A DNA stretch of 64,000 nucleotides from NCBI RefSeq assembly GCF_900128415.1, contig NZ_LT635772.1:124001-188000 (forward strand). The letters are read 5' to 3'. Of this stretch, positions 1 to 9,044 are shown in pieces (position 1 is the stretch's first letter; every line of letters starts with the position of its first letter). Below the pieces are notes generated by a model. It was not told the origin of the DNA and did not search any database. It saw only the letters and a program-made list of their open reading frames with translations. A program made the translations under genes and the position numbers. Source of the DNA: Anaerococcus mediterraneensis (lineage in GTDB: Bacteria; Bacillota; Clostridia; Tissierellales; Peptoniphilaceae).

Positions 1-1026
1 ATTTTTATAATATACGTCTGAATTTGATTTGTCTTTTTTCAGTATAAAATAATCTGCGATTTGGATTGCTATCATTGGTGCAAAGACTGAGCCAATTAGG
101 TATAAAAATTCAGTTATATCATCCATTGGGAAAATTATTGCCCCAATTGTACCTATGATTGTAACAATTATACCTATTTTTTGACCGTTCACTTTTTTTG
201 ATAAAGATTCGGCGGAAATGCCTGCAGAATAGGCATCTAGGAAGGTTGTTGTCACAGTTGACAATATTATTATAACCATAGCTCCAAGACCTAGACCTGA
301 TTTTACCATAATCATGGCAATATCACTTTCCTTTGTTATAAGGGCCATTCCCATACCAATTACATACATCCAGATTGAAACGATGCTGTAGATTGCTGTT
401 GATGTGAGTGTTGCAGCCCTTGGGTTTTCGGCCTCTCTTGTGTAGTCAGAAATTAATGGCAACCAAGAAAGTGGCATGGCTACAGCAAGCTCTATTGCAA
501 GACCAAAACTCATAGCATCAGCCGCTGGTTTTGACAAAAAGTCAACTCCCTTAAATATCTTAAAGGAAAGAACGATTGTTAGGATAAATAAAAGTGACAT
601 GGAAACTGTGTTTAGTTTTCCAAGATTTGAAATTCCTATTTTTATCCAAACTAAAATCAAAATACCTATCACAAGGGCCCATAAAATATGGCTTGTGTTA
701 AAGACGTGGGATGATGAAATCGCCCCGTCATAGATCATGATAGCAGTCCAACCCACAAGTTGTAGGACGTTTAGAAATGCAAAAAATAAGCCGCCTTTTT
801 GGCCAAAGGACATTTTTACAGTCTCCATAGCTGATTTTTCGCTCATGCCGCCAATTAGGCCTGCCATGTAAAGGAGAACTGCTCCAATTAGGTGACCAAT
901 AAGAATTGCCATAAGTCCGTTTTTAAAACCGAGTGGTGCAAAATAAGTACCGGTGATAATTTCTGCTATGGAAACTCCGGCCCCAAACCATATGAGGCCG
1001 TTTTCAAAATTAGAAGTCTTTCTCAT
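1..1026 (-). CDS. cytX: CytX-like hydroxymethylpyrimidine permease (NCS1 family), 3' part cut by window edge
   Basis: This is the N-terminal 342 codons of a polytopic membrane permease that runs off the left edge of the window. The translation starts [17 protein letters not shown] and contains repeated hydrophobic helices, the NCS1 nucleobase-permease pattern, including a SWLPLISDYTR motif typical of cytosine/HMP permeases. The start at 1026 is set by an AAGGAGG site at 1033-1039 that lies inside the last codons of thiD, so the two genes overlap by 17 bases and are translationally coupled. Position behind thiD and a TPP riboswitch implies that the substrate is hydroxymethylpyrimidine rather than cytosine. 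Family assignment is firm; substrate is inferred from context. Confidence 0.85.
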   Translation of the reverse strand, partial: MRKTSNFENGLIWFGAGVSIAEIITGTYFAPLGFKNGLMAILIGHLIGAVLLYMAGLIGGMSEKSAMETVKMSFGQKGGLFFAFLNVLQLVGWTAIMIYDGAISSSHVFNTSHILWALVIGILILVWIKIGISNLGKLNTVSMSLLFILTIVLSFKIFKGVDFLSKPAADAMSFGLAIELAVAMPLSWLPLISDYTREAENPRAATLTSTAIYSIVSIWMYVIGMGMALITKESDIAMIMVKSGLGLGAMVIIILSTVTTTFLDAYSAGISAESLSKKVNGQKIGIIVTIIGTIGAIIFPMDDITEFLYLIGSVFAPMIAIQIADYFILKKDKSNSDVYYKN

Positions 1027-1837
1027 CGTAGACCTCCTTGTAGGAATCTTTTATATCAAAGGCGTGGTTCATAGGGCCTGAGCCCTTTCCTATATCTAGG
1101 CCATCGGCAAGGGCATTTGATATATAGTCCTTGGCTTTTTTTACCGCAATTTCCATTGGGAAGCCTTTAGCGAGGTTTGCTGCAATTGCTGATGATAGGG
1201 TACATCCTGTACCGTGAGTGTTTTTTGTATCGATTCTTTTGCCCTTAAACCAAGTGCCAGTGCCATTTGCATATAGATAGTCGTTGGCATCATTTATGGC
1301 GTGTCCCCCTTTAAGCAGGGTCGCACATTGATATTTATCAGAAATTTTCTTTGCTGCTGCCTCCATCTCCTCTACACTTGCAATTTCCTCCCCTATTAAA
1401 ATCTCAGCTTCTGGTATATTTGGTGTTAGGACATCTGCAAGTGGGAAAAGTTTGTCTTCTAAGGTCTTGATGGCGTCATCTTTTAATAATTTTGCCCCGC
1501 TTGTTGCAACCATCACAGGGTCCACAACTATATTTTTGGCCTTGTAATTTATTAGTCTTTCTGCTATAACTTCGATTATTTCCCTAGAAGATACCATGCC
1601 AATCTTAACTGCATCCGGCATAATATCTGTGAAAACTGAATCTAATTGTTCTTTCATAAATTCTGGACTTGCTTCTAAAATATCACTTACGCCGGTTGTG
1701 TTTTGGGCAGTCAAGGCTGTAATTGCACTCATGGCAAAAACCCCATTTACAGTCATAGTTTTGATGTCTGCTTGGATACCGGCGCCTCCACTGGAGTCTG
1801 AACCCGCAATGGTCAATGCTTTTCTAATTTCTTTCAT
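1010..1837 (-). CDS. thiD: Hydroxymethylpyrimidine/phosphomethylpyrimidine kinase ThiD
   Basis: This cytoplasmic kinase phosphorylates HMP to HMP-P and then HMP-PP, the pyrimidine half of thiamine. It is 275 residues, the usual length for ThiD. The ribokinase-fold signatures are visible: [13 protein letters not shown] near residues 13-25 (substrate/phosphate site), [10 protein letters not shown] near the middle and the anion-hole motif [10 protein letters not shown] near residue 207. The start has an AAGGAG ribosome site. It is the first gene behind a TPP riboswitch and overlaps the downstream permease gene, so imported HMP is fed directly into this kinase. No thiC is present in the window. 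Confidence 0.96.
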   Translation of the reverse strand: MKEIRKALTIAGSDSSGGAGIQADIKTMTVNGVFAMSAITALTAQNTTGVSDILEASPEFMKEQLDSVFTDIMPDAVKIGMVSSREIIEVIAERLINYKAKNIVVDPVMVATSGAKLLKDDAIKTLEDKLFPLADVLTPNIPEAEILIGEEIASVEEMEAAAKKISDKYQCATLLKGGHAINDANDYLYANGTGTWFKGKRIDTKNTHGTGCTLSSAIAANLAKGFPMEIAVKKAKDYISNALADGLDIGKGSGPMNHAFDIKDSYKEVYDEKDF

Positions 1838-1863
1838 AAAATCTCCTTACATTGTTTTCTTTA

Positions 1864-1894
1864 GCGATAGAAGGTGGTGCCCCCAATCTACCGC
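1864..1894 (-). other. Stem-loop between riboswitch terminator and thiD
   Basis: Reading the minus strand, GCGGTAGA and TCTATCGC can pair over eight positions (one G-U) around a G/C-rich loop. It lies in the thiD leader after the riboswitch terminator and before the ribosome site. No terminator U-run follows, so it may protect or fold the mRNA 5' end of the read-through transcript. Function is unknown. Confidence 0.35.
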
Positions 1895-1951
1895 AAATTC
1901 ATTCTTCTAATTAATAATCGCTTTAATTTTTAACCTCCAAAGCTTATATAC

Positions 1952-1980
1952 AAAAAAAGAACAGACCCAAGGCCTGTCCT
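1952..1980 (-). terminator. Intrinsic terminator of the thiD TPP riboswitch
   Basis: On the minus strand GGACAGGCC, a TTG loop and GGTCTGTTC form a stem followed by seven T residues. It sits downstream of the TPP aptamer and upstream of thiD, so it is the expression platform: ligand binding should favour this terminator. Confidence 0.85.
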
Positions 1981-2017
1981 AATAAGTTCAAAAAGAGTGT
2001 ATAAGAATAAAATATAC

Positions 2018-2094
2018 ATACCTACGTTGGCATTATCCAAATCAGGTAAGGTCGAGGCTAAGCCTCCTCTCAGATCTATCAAGAACTCCCTTGT
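2018..2094 (-). promoter_or_regulatory. TPP (THI element) riboswitch controlling thiD-cytX
   Basis: The minus strand carries the conserved THI-box blocks in order: an ACAAGGGAG 5' arm, CTGAGAGGAGG (CTGAGA core, plus strand 2068-2073), ACCTGATTTGGATAATGCC and CAACGTAGGTATG. These are the pyrimidine- and pyrophosphate-sensing helices of the TPP aptamer. A promoter lies just upstream and an intrinsic terminator just downstream, giving transcriptional OFF control by TPP. Confidence 0.95.
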
Positions 2095-2102
2095 ATAATT
2101 AA

Positions 2103-2131
2103 ATTTTAAATCTTATAGAAAATAATGTCAA
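2103..2131 (-). promoter_or_regulatory. Promoter of the thiD-cytX transcript
   Basis: On the minus strand TTGACA (plus 2126-2131) and TAAAAT (plus 2103-2108) are separated by 17 bases, a near-consensus sigma-A promoter placed immediately before the TPP aptamer. Confidence 0.75.
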
Positions 2132-2152
2132 GGAAAATTTTCCCTCTAATAC

Positions 2153-2260
2153 TCTTAGATTAATATCAAACATTTACCTATTGATATTAGATGAGATTCA
2201 TCTTATAATTAAGTTAATAGAAATCTAAGATAAAAATAAACATTAGATATAAATCTAAGA
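2153..2260 (+). promoter_or_regulatory. Promoter and operator region of the regulator/ABC operon
   Basis: TTGATA (2181-2186) and TATAAT (2204-2209) are spaced by 17 bases. The -35 box is the right arm of a perfect inverted repeat, TAATATCAA (2161-2169) and TTGATATTA (2181-2189). The 9-mer AATCTAAGA occurs at 2222-2230 and 2252-2260 and, inverted, as TCTTAGATT at 2153-2161. Such repeats overlapping a promoter are expected of an operator, most simply for the ArsR-type protein encoded next. Confidence 0.65.
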
Positions 2261-2271
2261 AAGGATATATT

Positions 2272-3471
2272 ATGAAATCAAACTTTAATAATTTTAATCT
2301 CATAGAAAAACCCTTGCTTGTAAATGAAGCAGGCCTTATGATTTATCTTTACACAGACTACCTAGCTTCTAAGAACAAAAACTTGTTCTCTTTTGAGGAT
2401 TCCTATCCAGGTTTTAATTACTCCCAGGATATGAATTTAACTTCTCTAGATACTGCTTTTTACAACAATAAGGCCTATACTGACTTTGTTAGAAGTGTAA
2501 AAAAGGAAGCCCTCCCCTATCTAGAAGAGTTTTTTCATGACCAAAATGAGGATATTTTAAATCTTTTTTACATATTTACAGAAAACGATGGAAAATATTT
2601 GCCTTTTATGGCAGGTGTTTTCCAAAATATCAATGTTAACTCTATTAAAGACTTTTCCTATGATGTCTTTGACCTAGTCTTCAACCTATCTTTTTTAAGA
2701 TATATAGGTGTTGACATAGATGATCCAGAATTAAAGTCTACAACTATAAAAGAATGGTCAAAAAAAGCTTTAAAATCAGACTTTCTAAGCTTAATAGCTA
2801 GTCTACCCTACGAAGATAAGCTTTCTATGGCACTTTTAAGGTCTTTTTCCAATAAAGAATCAATATTCAATAGACTTTATCTACTTTTAGAAAAAATTTG
2901 TGAGATTTTAGAAAATAATTTTCCAAAAATTCAAGATGAGTTTACAGAACATTTTGAAAAAATAAAAAAAGATGACTACAAAAAAGTCTATGAAATTGTA
3001 AATCAGGTTGGACTGAATGATTTTCTTGTAAGAAGAGAACAACCACTTAATATATACGGCTTAATCCTTGCACCAAATATGACAATGATTCAGTTTATAT
3101 CAGAAGATTACGATGATGCCTTCATCAAGTTTGGAATTTATTCAAATAAAGACTTTGTCGAAAAGGAAAACAAGCTAAAACACCTTAGTCAATACCTAAA
3201 AATCCTAGGAGATACAACTAGGATTGACATCCTAGATCTCTTAAAGGAGAGAAATTACTATGCAAAAGAGCTTTCTGACAAGCTTTATATAACACCTGCT
3301 ACCCTTTCTTACCACATAAGTCAGCTTCACGTTTGCGGCTTTATCGGCGCTTATATTGACGGCAGGAAGACCTATTATTATTTAAGACGTCCTGGTTTTG
3401 AAAAAGTAATAGAAGAACTTAGAGAATTTTCTAAGGATATAAAGGAGGAAAATCATGGGAAAGAATCTTAA
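2272..3471 (+). CDS. Large ArsR-type winged-helix regulator
   Basis: This is a 399-residue transcriptional regulator. The C-terminal part, about residues 300-385, is a winged-helix DNA-binding domain (LGDTTRIDILDLLKE, then ATLSYHISQLHVCGFI as the recognition helix, then a GRKTYYYL wing). The N-terminal 300 residues have no motif I recognise and probably sense a ligand; this makes it four times longer than a minimal ArsR repressor. It overlaps the next gene by 17 bases, so regulator and exporter are coupled. Repeats upstream of its start suggest autoregulation. Start is supported by an AAAGGA site just upstream. Confidence 0.8.
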   Translation: MKSNFNNFNLIEKPLLVNEAGLMIYLYTDYLASKNKNLFSFEDSYPGFNYSQDMNLTSLDTAFYNNKAYTDFVRSVKKEALPYLEEFFHDQNEDILNLFYIFTENDGKYLPFMAGVFQNINVNSIKDFSYDVFDLVFNLSFLRYIGVDIDDPELKSTTIKEWSKKALKSDFLSLIASLPYEDKLSMALLRSFSNKESIFNRLYLLLEKICEILENNFPKIQDEFTEHFEKIKKDDYKKVYEIVNQVGLNDFLVRREQPLNIYGLILAPNMTMIQFISEDYDDAFIKFGIYSNKDFVEKENKLKHLSQYLKILGDTTRIDILDLLKERNYYAKELSDKLYITPATLSYHISQLHVCGFIGAYIDGRKTYYYLRRPGFEKVIEELREFSKDIKEENHGKES

Positions 3472-5323
3472 AAACCTAAAAGAAAATCTAGCTCAAAATT
3501 TAAATGACGAAGAAGTCATAAAATCATACTTAAGAGCGGATAAGTTATCAAATTTTGACCTTCTAAAAATGGCCTATGAGCCTTTCAAGGATAATCTCAA
3601 AATTAAATTATCCCTCATTCTTTATCCTATAACAGCAGGCCTTATTCCAATAATCCAAGCCTTTATCATGTATTACTTGGTTGGTCTCATAGAAAAAAAC
3701 ACCGACCTAAAGACAATGATTCTCGTAATTCTAGCCTACGCCCTAATAATTTTTATCTGTTCTATGGTTTCAAACCAGATAGAGCGTAGAACTTACGCAA
3801 CCTATATGGGGACAAGGCTTGAATCCTTTATAAAGGCAAGCGGTCCTATTATGGAAATGGATTATGGCCTCGGAGAAAACTCTCTTTTTATGGCCGAATT
3901 TTCCAGAGGTTTTGAACCTTTTTCTAACAATGTCACAGGCCTTGAGGGTATTTACCACGATATGTATAAGCTTTTGGCAAATCTTGTTTCCTTTGTGATT
4001 ATATCAATAATTATGGCAAGATTAAGCCCCTTAATTTTTATCCTTGCCATAATTTCGATAATAATCCAATTGGCAATTAGGACTTATACCGACAAGTATA
4101 GGCACTCCCACATGGGCGAACTTAACAAGGTTAGGAGAAAAACTGACTCCTATTACAAGGAAGCATCCGATTTTCGTTTTGCCAAGGATATCAGAGTATT
4201 TTCTTTCAAAGACAGATTTATAGATGGTTTTAAACCTCTTGTGGCAAATGTAGTTAAGATTTCAAGGACCTTTATAAAACCTGAAATGTATCTCTCTCCT
4301 GTCCTTGCAGTCCTCCTTGTAGGGGTAGAAGCCCTTTGCTATTATTTCCTAACAGGAAAAATTTTGGCAGACCAAATCACCCTTAAAAACCTAACCTTAA
4401 TCATCACATCAGTTGCGATTTATTCTAATGTTGTCTTGACTCTCGTAACAAATATAGCCCAAACCAGGTCAAACCTCCTTTATGTAAGCGATGGTTTTGA
4501 CATGATAAGGGCTGACCTTAAATCAGATGCGGGCGAGAAAAAAATAACAGGCCCTATGTCAATTGAATTTAGAAATGTTAGCTTTTCCTATCCCCTTTCT
4601 GATGTGAATGTTTTGGAAGACTTATCTTTTAAAATTCGTGAAAAAGAAAAAATTGCAATAGTAGGTGTAAATGGAGCTGGCAAGTCTACCATAGTTTCCC
4701 TAATCCTTGGCCTTTATAAGCCAACAGAAGGTGCGATTTTTATTAATGGCATAAATGCCAATGACCTTGACCTAAAGGAAAGATATGCCGCCTTTGCAAC
4801 AGTCCTTCAAAATGTTGAGCCCCTTGCAGTTTCTATTGCAGAAAATGTGGCAGCAACTGATGAAAATATCAACAGAGAAAGAGTTGTCGACTCACTAAAA
4901 AAGGCAGGCCTTGCCTATAAGCTTGACCAACTTCTAAAGGGCATTGACACCCAAATGACTCGTAATATCCACGATGATGGGACACTTTTCTCCGGTGGAG
5001 AAAACCAGAAACTTGCAATAGCAAGAGCCCTTTATAAAGAAAATGCAGGAGCCCTTATCATGGATGAGCCAACAGCAGCCCTCGATGCCCTAGCAGAAGA
5101 AAAAATCTACAGGGACCTAGAAGAAATAAGTAGAGACAAGACCTTGATTTTTATCTCTCACAGACTAGCATCAACCAGGTTTTGTGATAAAATCATGCTC
5201 CTTAACGGTGGAAAGATCACCGAATATGGAACTCATGATGAACTTTTAAAACAAAATGGGATCTACAAGGAAATGTACGAATCCCAAAGAAAATACTACT
5301 TGGAGGAAAAGAATGAAAAATAA
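3455..5323 (+). CDS. ABC exporter half-transporter (membrane + ATPase), first of pair
   Basis: This is a 622-residue fused half-transporter. Roughly residues 35-345 hold about six membrane helices (ABC type-1 exporter fold) and residues 365-610 the nucleotide-binding domain, with Walker A GVNGAGKST, signature FSGGENQ and Walker B ALIMDEPTAALD followed by the H-loop ISHR. It starts at an ATG with AAAGGAGG inside the end of the regulator gene and overlaps the next ABC gene by 11 bases, so the two halves probably form a heterodimer. The substrate (peptide, lipid or drug) cannot be told from sequence. The cognate regulator suggests an inducible exporter. Confidence 0.9.
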   Translation: MGKNLKNLKENLAQNLNDEEVIKSYLRADKLSNFDLLKMAYEPFKDNLKIKLSLILYPITAGLIPIIQAFIMYYLVGLIEKNTDLKTMILVILAYALIIFICSMVSNQIERRTYATYMGTRLESFIKASGPIMEMDYGLGENSLFMAEFSRGFEPFSNNVTGLEGIYHDMYKLLANLVSFVIISIIMARLSPLIFILAIISIIIQLAIRTYTDKYRHSHMGELNKVRRKTDSYYKEASDFRFAKDIRVFSFKDRFIDGFKPLVANVVKISRTFIKPEMYLSPVLAVLLVGVEALCYYFLTGKILADQITLKNLTLIITSVAIYSNVVLTLVTNIAQTRSNLLYVSDGFDMIRADLKSDAGEKKITGPMSIEFRNVSFSYPLSDVNVLEDLSFKIREKEKIAIVGVNGAGKSTIVSLILGLYKPTEGAIFINGINANDLDLKERYAAFATVLQNVEPLAVSIAENVAATDENINRERVVDSLKKAGLAYKLDQLLKGIDTQMTRNIHDDGTLFSGGENQKLAIARALYKENAGALIMDEPTAALDALAEEKIYRDLEEISRDKTLIFISHRLASTRFCDKIMLLNGGKITEYGTHDELLKQNGIYKEMYESQRKYYLEEKNEK

Positions 5324-7079
5324 ACTAAAAGCCCTATGGCTTTTTGCAAAAATTACAGCAAAAAATGATCCTCTTTATATACCGGTAATTATCCTAAATG
5401 CCCTAGCTCCAGCAGCTGCAACTATGGTCAATGTCTTTGTGCCAATGATTTTTATTAACCAAATCACAGACCCAAAGCCAGCTAACGACTTTATAAAAAT
5501 TGTTCTACTCTTAATTATAGGAAAAATCCTCCTAGAAAGTCTTGAAAGACTACTAAACAGAGAAGAATTTGTAAGACGCCAGGGAATTAATGATTATTTG
5601 ACCTTTGAGCTTGCCAAAAAAGCCATGGATTTAACCTATCAAAACATAGAAAATCCTCACACCCTAGACCTAAAGGAAAAGGCCAATGCTGCTATAAATA
5701 TGGGAGCTATCCACAACCTCCTATATACACTCAAGGATATCATCACAAGCCTTGCAACCATGATTGGTACTGCTATCATCATCATATCCTTTTCACCCTA
5801 CTTGGTCGGATTTTCTATCCTGATTTCCCTGCTCATAATTTTTGTAAATGGCAAGGAATCAGCCTATACCAGCAAGTTTAACCTAGAAATAGTAAATATT
5901 AACAGAAGATTTTCCTATTATTTCTCCCTCATGGCAAGTCCCCACTACCAAAAGGAAATTAGGGTTTTCGACCTAGGACCTATGGTCAAATCCAAAACCC
6001 AAGGATACTTAGACCAAATGATGGATGGGTTTGAAGATAAATTCGGCTTTGAGGCCAAGATGGGTGCTCTAAAAATCTTCTTAGAATCAGTTCTAAGATT
6101 AGTCTCCTACACCTATGTGGCAATGAGGACTTTATCGACTTCCTACGGACCACAGATCTCATTTGGATCATTTTCTGCAATAATAGCTGCCAATGAAAAC
6201 TTTATGACAGCCTTTCAGACCATGTTTTCGGAGTTAGCAGACTTTATAATGAGTCTTGCCAACCTAGAACCCCTTTATGAATTTTATATCCTAGAATCTG
6301 ATAAAGAAGAATCTTTCGAAGAGGCAGGAGATTTCCAGAGTCTAGAATTTAAAAACGTGACATTTACCTATCCAGGATCTGATAGGATAATAATTGACAA
6401 CTTGTCATTTAAGATAAATAAGGGTGAGAAAATCTCAATTGTCGGTGTCAATAACGCTGGCAAGACAACTATAGTTAAGCTCCTCTTAAGATTTTTTGAT
6501 ATAGACAGGGGAGAAATTTTATATAATGGCGTGAACATAAAAAAGATCAGCAAAAAATCCCTTTATGAAAAAATCAGCGGAGTCTTCCAAGACTTTTCCA
6601 TCATGCCTTTTACCATAAAGGAAAATATTATTGCAAACAAGGATTTTGACAAAGAGAAAACTGATAAGATTTTAAAAGAGCTTGACCTAGATGAGAGAGT
6701 CAGTGAGTTAGAAAATAGTCTTGATACCTACCTAAATAAGGATATCTACGAAAATGCTACAGACCTATCCCTTGGCCAAAAACAAAAGCTTGCCATAGCT
6801 AGGGCTATCTACCAGGATACAGATTTCCTAATCCTAGATGAGCCAACAGCGTCCTTAGACCCACTTGCAGAGAGCAAGGTCTACGAGCATTTCAATGAAA
6901 TGACAGAAGGTAAAACTGCAATCTTCATCTCCCATAGGATGAGTTCATCGAGATTTACCGACAAGATTTTGGTCATAGATAACGCCAAGGCTGTAGCCTT
7001 TGACAGCCACGAAAACCTAATGAAATACAAAAACAAATACTCTGACCTCTACAAGGCTCAGGCCAAATATTTCCAATAA
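5313..7079 (+). CDS. ABC exporter half-transporter, second of pair
   Basis: This is the heterodimer partner of the preceding protein. I place the start at 5313 (MKNKLKALWLFAK), where TGGAGG lies 7 bases upstream; a longer frame upstream only overlaps the previous gene. The membrane domain occupies about the first 330 residues. The ATPase has Walker A GVNNAGKTT, signature LSLGQKQK and Walker B FLILDEPTASLD. The signature has L in place of the second S of the usual LSGGQ-type motif, as seen when one of two ABC sites is degenerate. The operon ends here at a hairpin terminator. Confidence 0.9.
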   Translation: MKNKLKALWLFAKITAKNDPLYIPVIILNALAPAAATMVNVFVPMIFINQITDPKPANDFIKIVLLLIIGKILLESLERLLNREEFVRRQGINDYLTFELAKKAMDLTYQNIENPHTLDLKEKANAAINMGAIHNLLYTLKDIITSLATMIGTAIIIISFSPYLVGFSILISLLIIFVNGKESAYTSKFNLEIVNINRRFSYYFSLMASPHYQKEIRVFDLGPMVKSKTQGYLDQMMDGFEDKFGFEAKMGALKIFLESVLRLVSYTYVAMRTLSTSYGPQISFGSFSAIIAANENFMTAFQTMFSELADFIMSLANLEPLYEFYILESDKEESFEEAGDFQSLEFKNVTFTYPGSDRIIIDNLSFKINKGEKISIVGVNNAGKTTIVKLLLRFFDIDRGEILYNGVNIKKISKKSLYEKISGVFQDFSIMPFTIKENIIANKDFDKEKTDKILKELDLDERVSELENSLDTYLNKDIYENATDLSLGQKQKLAIARAIYQDTDFLILDEPTASLDPLAESKVYEHFNEMTEGKTAIFISHRMSSSRFTDKILVIDNAKAVAFDSHENLMKYKNKYSDLYKAQAKYFQ

Positions 7080-7080
7080 A

Positions 7081-7108
7081 AAAAGCTTGGTTTTATCCAA
7101 GCTTTTTG
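7081..7108 (+). terminator. Terminator of the regulator/ABC operon
   Basis: AAAAGCTTGG and CCAAGCTTTTT pair around a TTTTAT loop immediately after the last ABC gene stop codon, followed by a T-rich run. Confidence 0.85.
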
Positions 7109-7136
7109 TTTTGTTAAAATTTTTATAGACATACCC

Positions 7137-7230
7137 CCCCTTATTTCGACCGAACGTAGTGAGTGGAGAAATCTCATATCCAAAATAGTTATATAGGCGG
7201 GATCTCTCGACTCCGCTCGAGATAAGGGGT
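7137..7230. repeat. Composite imperfect palindrome (REP-like intergenic element)
   Basis: The outer arms CCCCTTATTTCGA (from 7137) and TCGAGATAAGGGG (to 7229) are inverted copies, and the inner arms GTGGAGAAATCTC and GGGATCTCTCGAC also pair. The left half (ATTTCGACCGAACG...GTGGAGAAATCTC) and the right half (CTCTCGACTCCGCTCGAGA) resemble dispersed REP-like motifs that I recall from many bacterial genomes. It stands alone in this window. It is the start of a 364-base non-coding block between the ABC operon and a small membrane gene. Confidence 0.6.
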
Positions 7231-7400
7231 GGGAACCTGCTCTAGATAAGGAGTGAGATCCTGCTCAAATACAAGGGGTGGGATCCTACTCGATATAAGG
7301 TATGGAATCACACTAAAGATAAAGAATGGAATCCTTCTTGAGATAAAAAATGGATAACTTGCCCTAGATAAGGGATGAGGATTCTACTAGATCTAGGGCA
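7216..7400. repeat. Degenerate 24-25 bp tandem repeat, about seven copies
   Basis: Unit consensus is about CTCGAGATAAGGGATGGGATCCTG. Units start near 7216, 7240, 7264, 7289, 7313, 7337 and 7362, with a partial unit from 7387. Each keeps CT-N-GATAA-GG-TGG-AT while the rest has drifted. The first unit overlaps the right arm of the preceding palindrome, so the array may have grown from it. No open frame spans it. The remainder of the block to 7443 shows nothing further. Confidence 0.75.
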
Positions 7401-7443
7401 GTTTGGATTAAACTTCCCTTAGATTTCTACAATTCAAATTATC

Positions 7444-7791
7444 TCAGCCAAGTTTTCCTATCTCTTTTTCCTTGTCTTTTGCCATAAAATAAGCATATAA
7501 TATAGAAATTATAATCATTAGCAAAATTTCTAGGCCATATCCTATTTTTATCAGCCTTGGGATCCCCATTACCAAGATCACAAAGATTATATCTGTGTTT
7601 AAATAATAAATATTTATCTTGCCCAGTAGTTTATAGTTGTGATAAAGCATAAGACCTAGTCACAAAAAGTAAAGGCCTAAAAATACAAAGCTTATATTTT
7701 TATTTGTATCTAGTAAATGAAAAAATCCTGCTGACCCTATAATCTGGACCAGATATTCTAGAAAATAAATTGATCTGAGCTCTTTCCCCAC
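7444..7791 (-). pseudogene. Small membrane protein gene split by an in-frame TGA
   Basis: The reading frame from a GTG at 7791 (overlapping the TAG stop of the upstream dehydrogenase gene) runs as [15 protein letters not shown]... to a TGA around 7659-7661, then continues in the same frame as LGLMLYHNYKLLG... to 7444. The joined frame of about 115 codons would encode a four-helix hydrophobic protein; TGA could be a mutated TGG (Trp). The downstream ATG at 7650 gives a 68-residue, two-helix product that might still be made, though I see no convincing ribosome site for it. No family recognised. Confidence 0.4.
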
Positions 7792-8960
7792 TATAAGCTC
7801 ATCTCATAAATTTTTTTGACATCTTCTGGCCTTAGGTCTACAAAACCTCTTATGACTCCTTTTTTGCCACAAGCTTTTTGGCTCATCTGATCAAAGTGGT
7901 CTTTGTCTATGCCGATATCGCTTAGACTTCTATCTAGACCGAGTTTTTCAAAGAAGAATTCATAAAATTTGTCAATAGTTTTTTTGGCCACTGTCATAGG
8001 GTCTTCGTTTTTATCAATGTCAAAAACATTTACTCCCAAATCATAAAATTTGTGGACCGTTTTTTCATTTAGGACATATTCCATCCATCTTGGGGTGAGG
8101 ATTGCCAGCCCTAGGCCGTGAGTTATATCATAAAAGGCTGATAGCTCATGCTCCATAGGGTGGTTTGACCAGCTAGCCTTAGAAGAATTGCCTATAAAAT
8201 CATTGATAGCCCATGATGATGCCCACATGAGATTGGCCCTGGCTTCGTAGTTTTCTGGATCATCTTTTGCTATAGGTCCATATTTGATAACAGTTTTGAT
8301 CAAGGCTTCCATGATCCTATCTAGCATATACATAGACTCATTGATATTAAAATATGTTTCTAATATATGGCTTAAAATATCAGCACTGCCGCAAGCTGTT
8401 TGGTAAGGACTAACCGTATATGTTAGCTCTGGATTTAGAAAAGAAACTTTTGGCCTAGTGTCTGGATGGCCTGATGCCAATTTTTCTGTAGTTTCTGGAT
8501 TTGTTATAACTCCACCGCAGTCCATCTCAGAACCTGTCGCTGACATGGTTAGGACGCTTAGAAGTGGGATGGCTGGACTCATTGGTTTTTTCTCTGAGAT
8601 AAAGTCCCATGGATCAAAGTCTGCCTTGGCACCTGCCGCCATAAATTTAGAAGCATCTATAGTAGATCCTCCACCTACAGCAAGGATGGCATCTATATTA
8701 TTTTCTTTTATAATCCTCACACCTTCTCTAACTGATTCTATCCTTGGGTTTGGCTCAATCCCGCCCAGTTCAAAGATTTCTATTCCAGCTTCTTTTAGCT
8801 CTTTTACAACCTTGTCATATATCCCATTTTTCTTTATAGATCCACCACCATAAGTTAAGAGAAATTTTTTGCCGTATTTTTTCGCTTCTTCTCCTATGTA
8901 ATCTAGGGCATCTTTGCCGAAATGTATCCTTGTTGGTATATCATAAATAAAATCTAACAT
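7791..8960 (-). CDS. Iron-containing alcohol dehydrogenase (butanol dehydrogenase type)
   Basis: This 389-residue cytoplasmic enzyme reduces aldehydes to alcohols with NAD(P)H, a fermentative electron sink. It has the group III alcohol dehydrogenase pattern: GGGS(I) nucleotide loop near residue 40, a second [10 protein letters not shown] near residue 97, [12 protein letters not shown], and metal-binding histidines in the segments [28 protein letters not shown]. Length and motifs match the BdhA/YqhD group. The preceding intergenic gap holds the terminator of the pyrophosphatase gene, so it is probably transcribed alone. Exact substrate is unknown. Confidence 0.9.
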   Translation of the reverse strand: MLDFIYDIPTRIHFGKDALDYIGEEAKKYGKKFLLTYGGGSIKKNGIYDKVVKELKEAGIEIFELGGIEPNPRIESVREGVRIIKENNIDAILAVGGGSTIDASKFMAAGAKADFDPWDFISEKKPMSPAIPLLSVLTMSATGSEMDCGGVITNPETTEKLASGHPDTRPKVSFLNPELTYTVSPYQTACGSADILSHILETYFNINESMYMLDRIMEALIKTVIKYGPIAKDDPENYEARANLMWASSWAINDFIGNSSKASWSNHPMEHELSAFYDITHGLGLAILTPRWMEYVLNEKTVHKFYDLGVNVFDIDKNEDPMTVAKKTIDKFYEFFFEKLGLDRSLSDIGIDKDHFDQMSQKACGKKGVIRGFVDLRPEDVKKIYEMSL

Positions 8961-9015
8961 AATTTTTTCCTCCTTCTTATCTTCTACCCCAAATTTATTT
9001 TTTTATATAAAAAAA

Positions 9016-9038
9016 GACCCTATCCAAAGGATAAGGTC
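9016..9038 (-). terminator. Terminator after the pyrophosphatase gene
   Basis: On the minus strand GACCTTATCC and GGATAGGGTC pair and a run of seven T follows. It lies between the pyrophosphatase stop codon and the alcohol dehydrogenase start. Confidence 0.85.
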
Positions 9039-9044
9039 AAAAAA

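Noticed and set aside
1596..1910. Open plus-strand frame of 104 codons over thiD and its leader
   Set aside because: It lies antisense to thiD, has no ribosome site and no family pattern; it is a shadow of the minus-strand gene.
5256..5312. Longer N terminus of the second ABC half-transporter (start at 5256)
   Set aside because: The extra residues overlap the coding region of the first ABC gene in another frame and have no ribosome site; TGGAGG fits the start at 5313.
7120..7443. CRISPR array at the 24-base repeats
   Set aside because: The units are directly adjacent with no spacers, are diverged from each other, and no cas genes are nearby.
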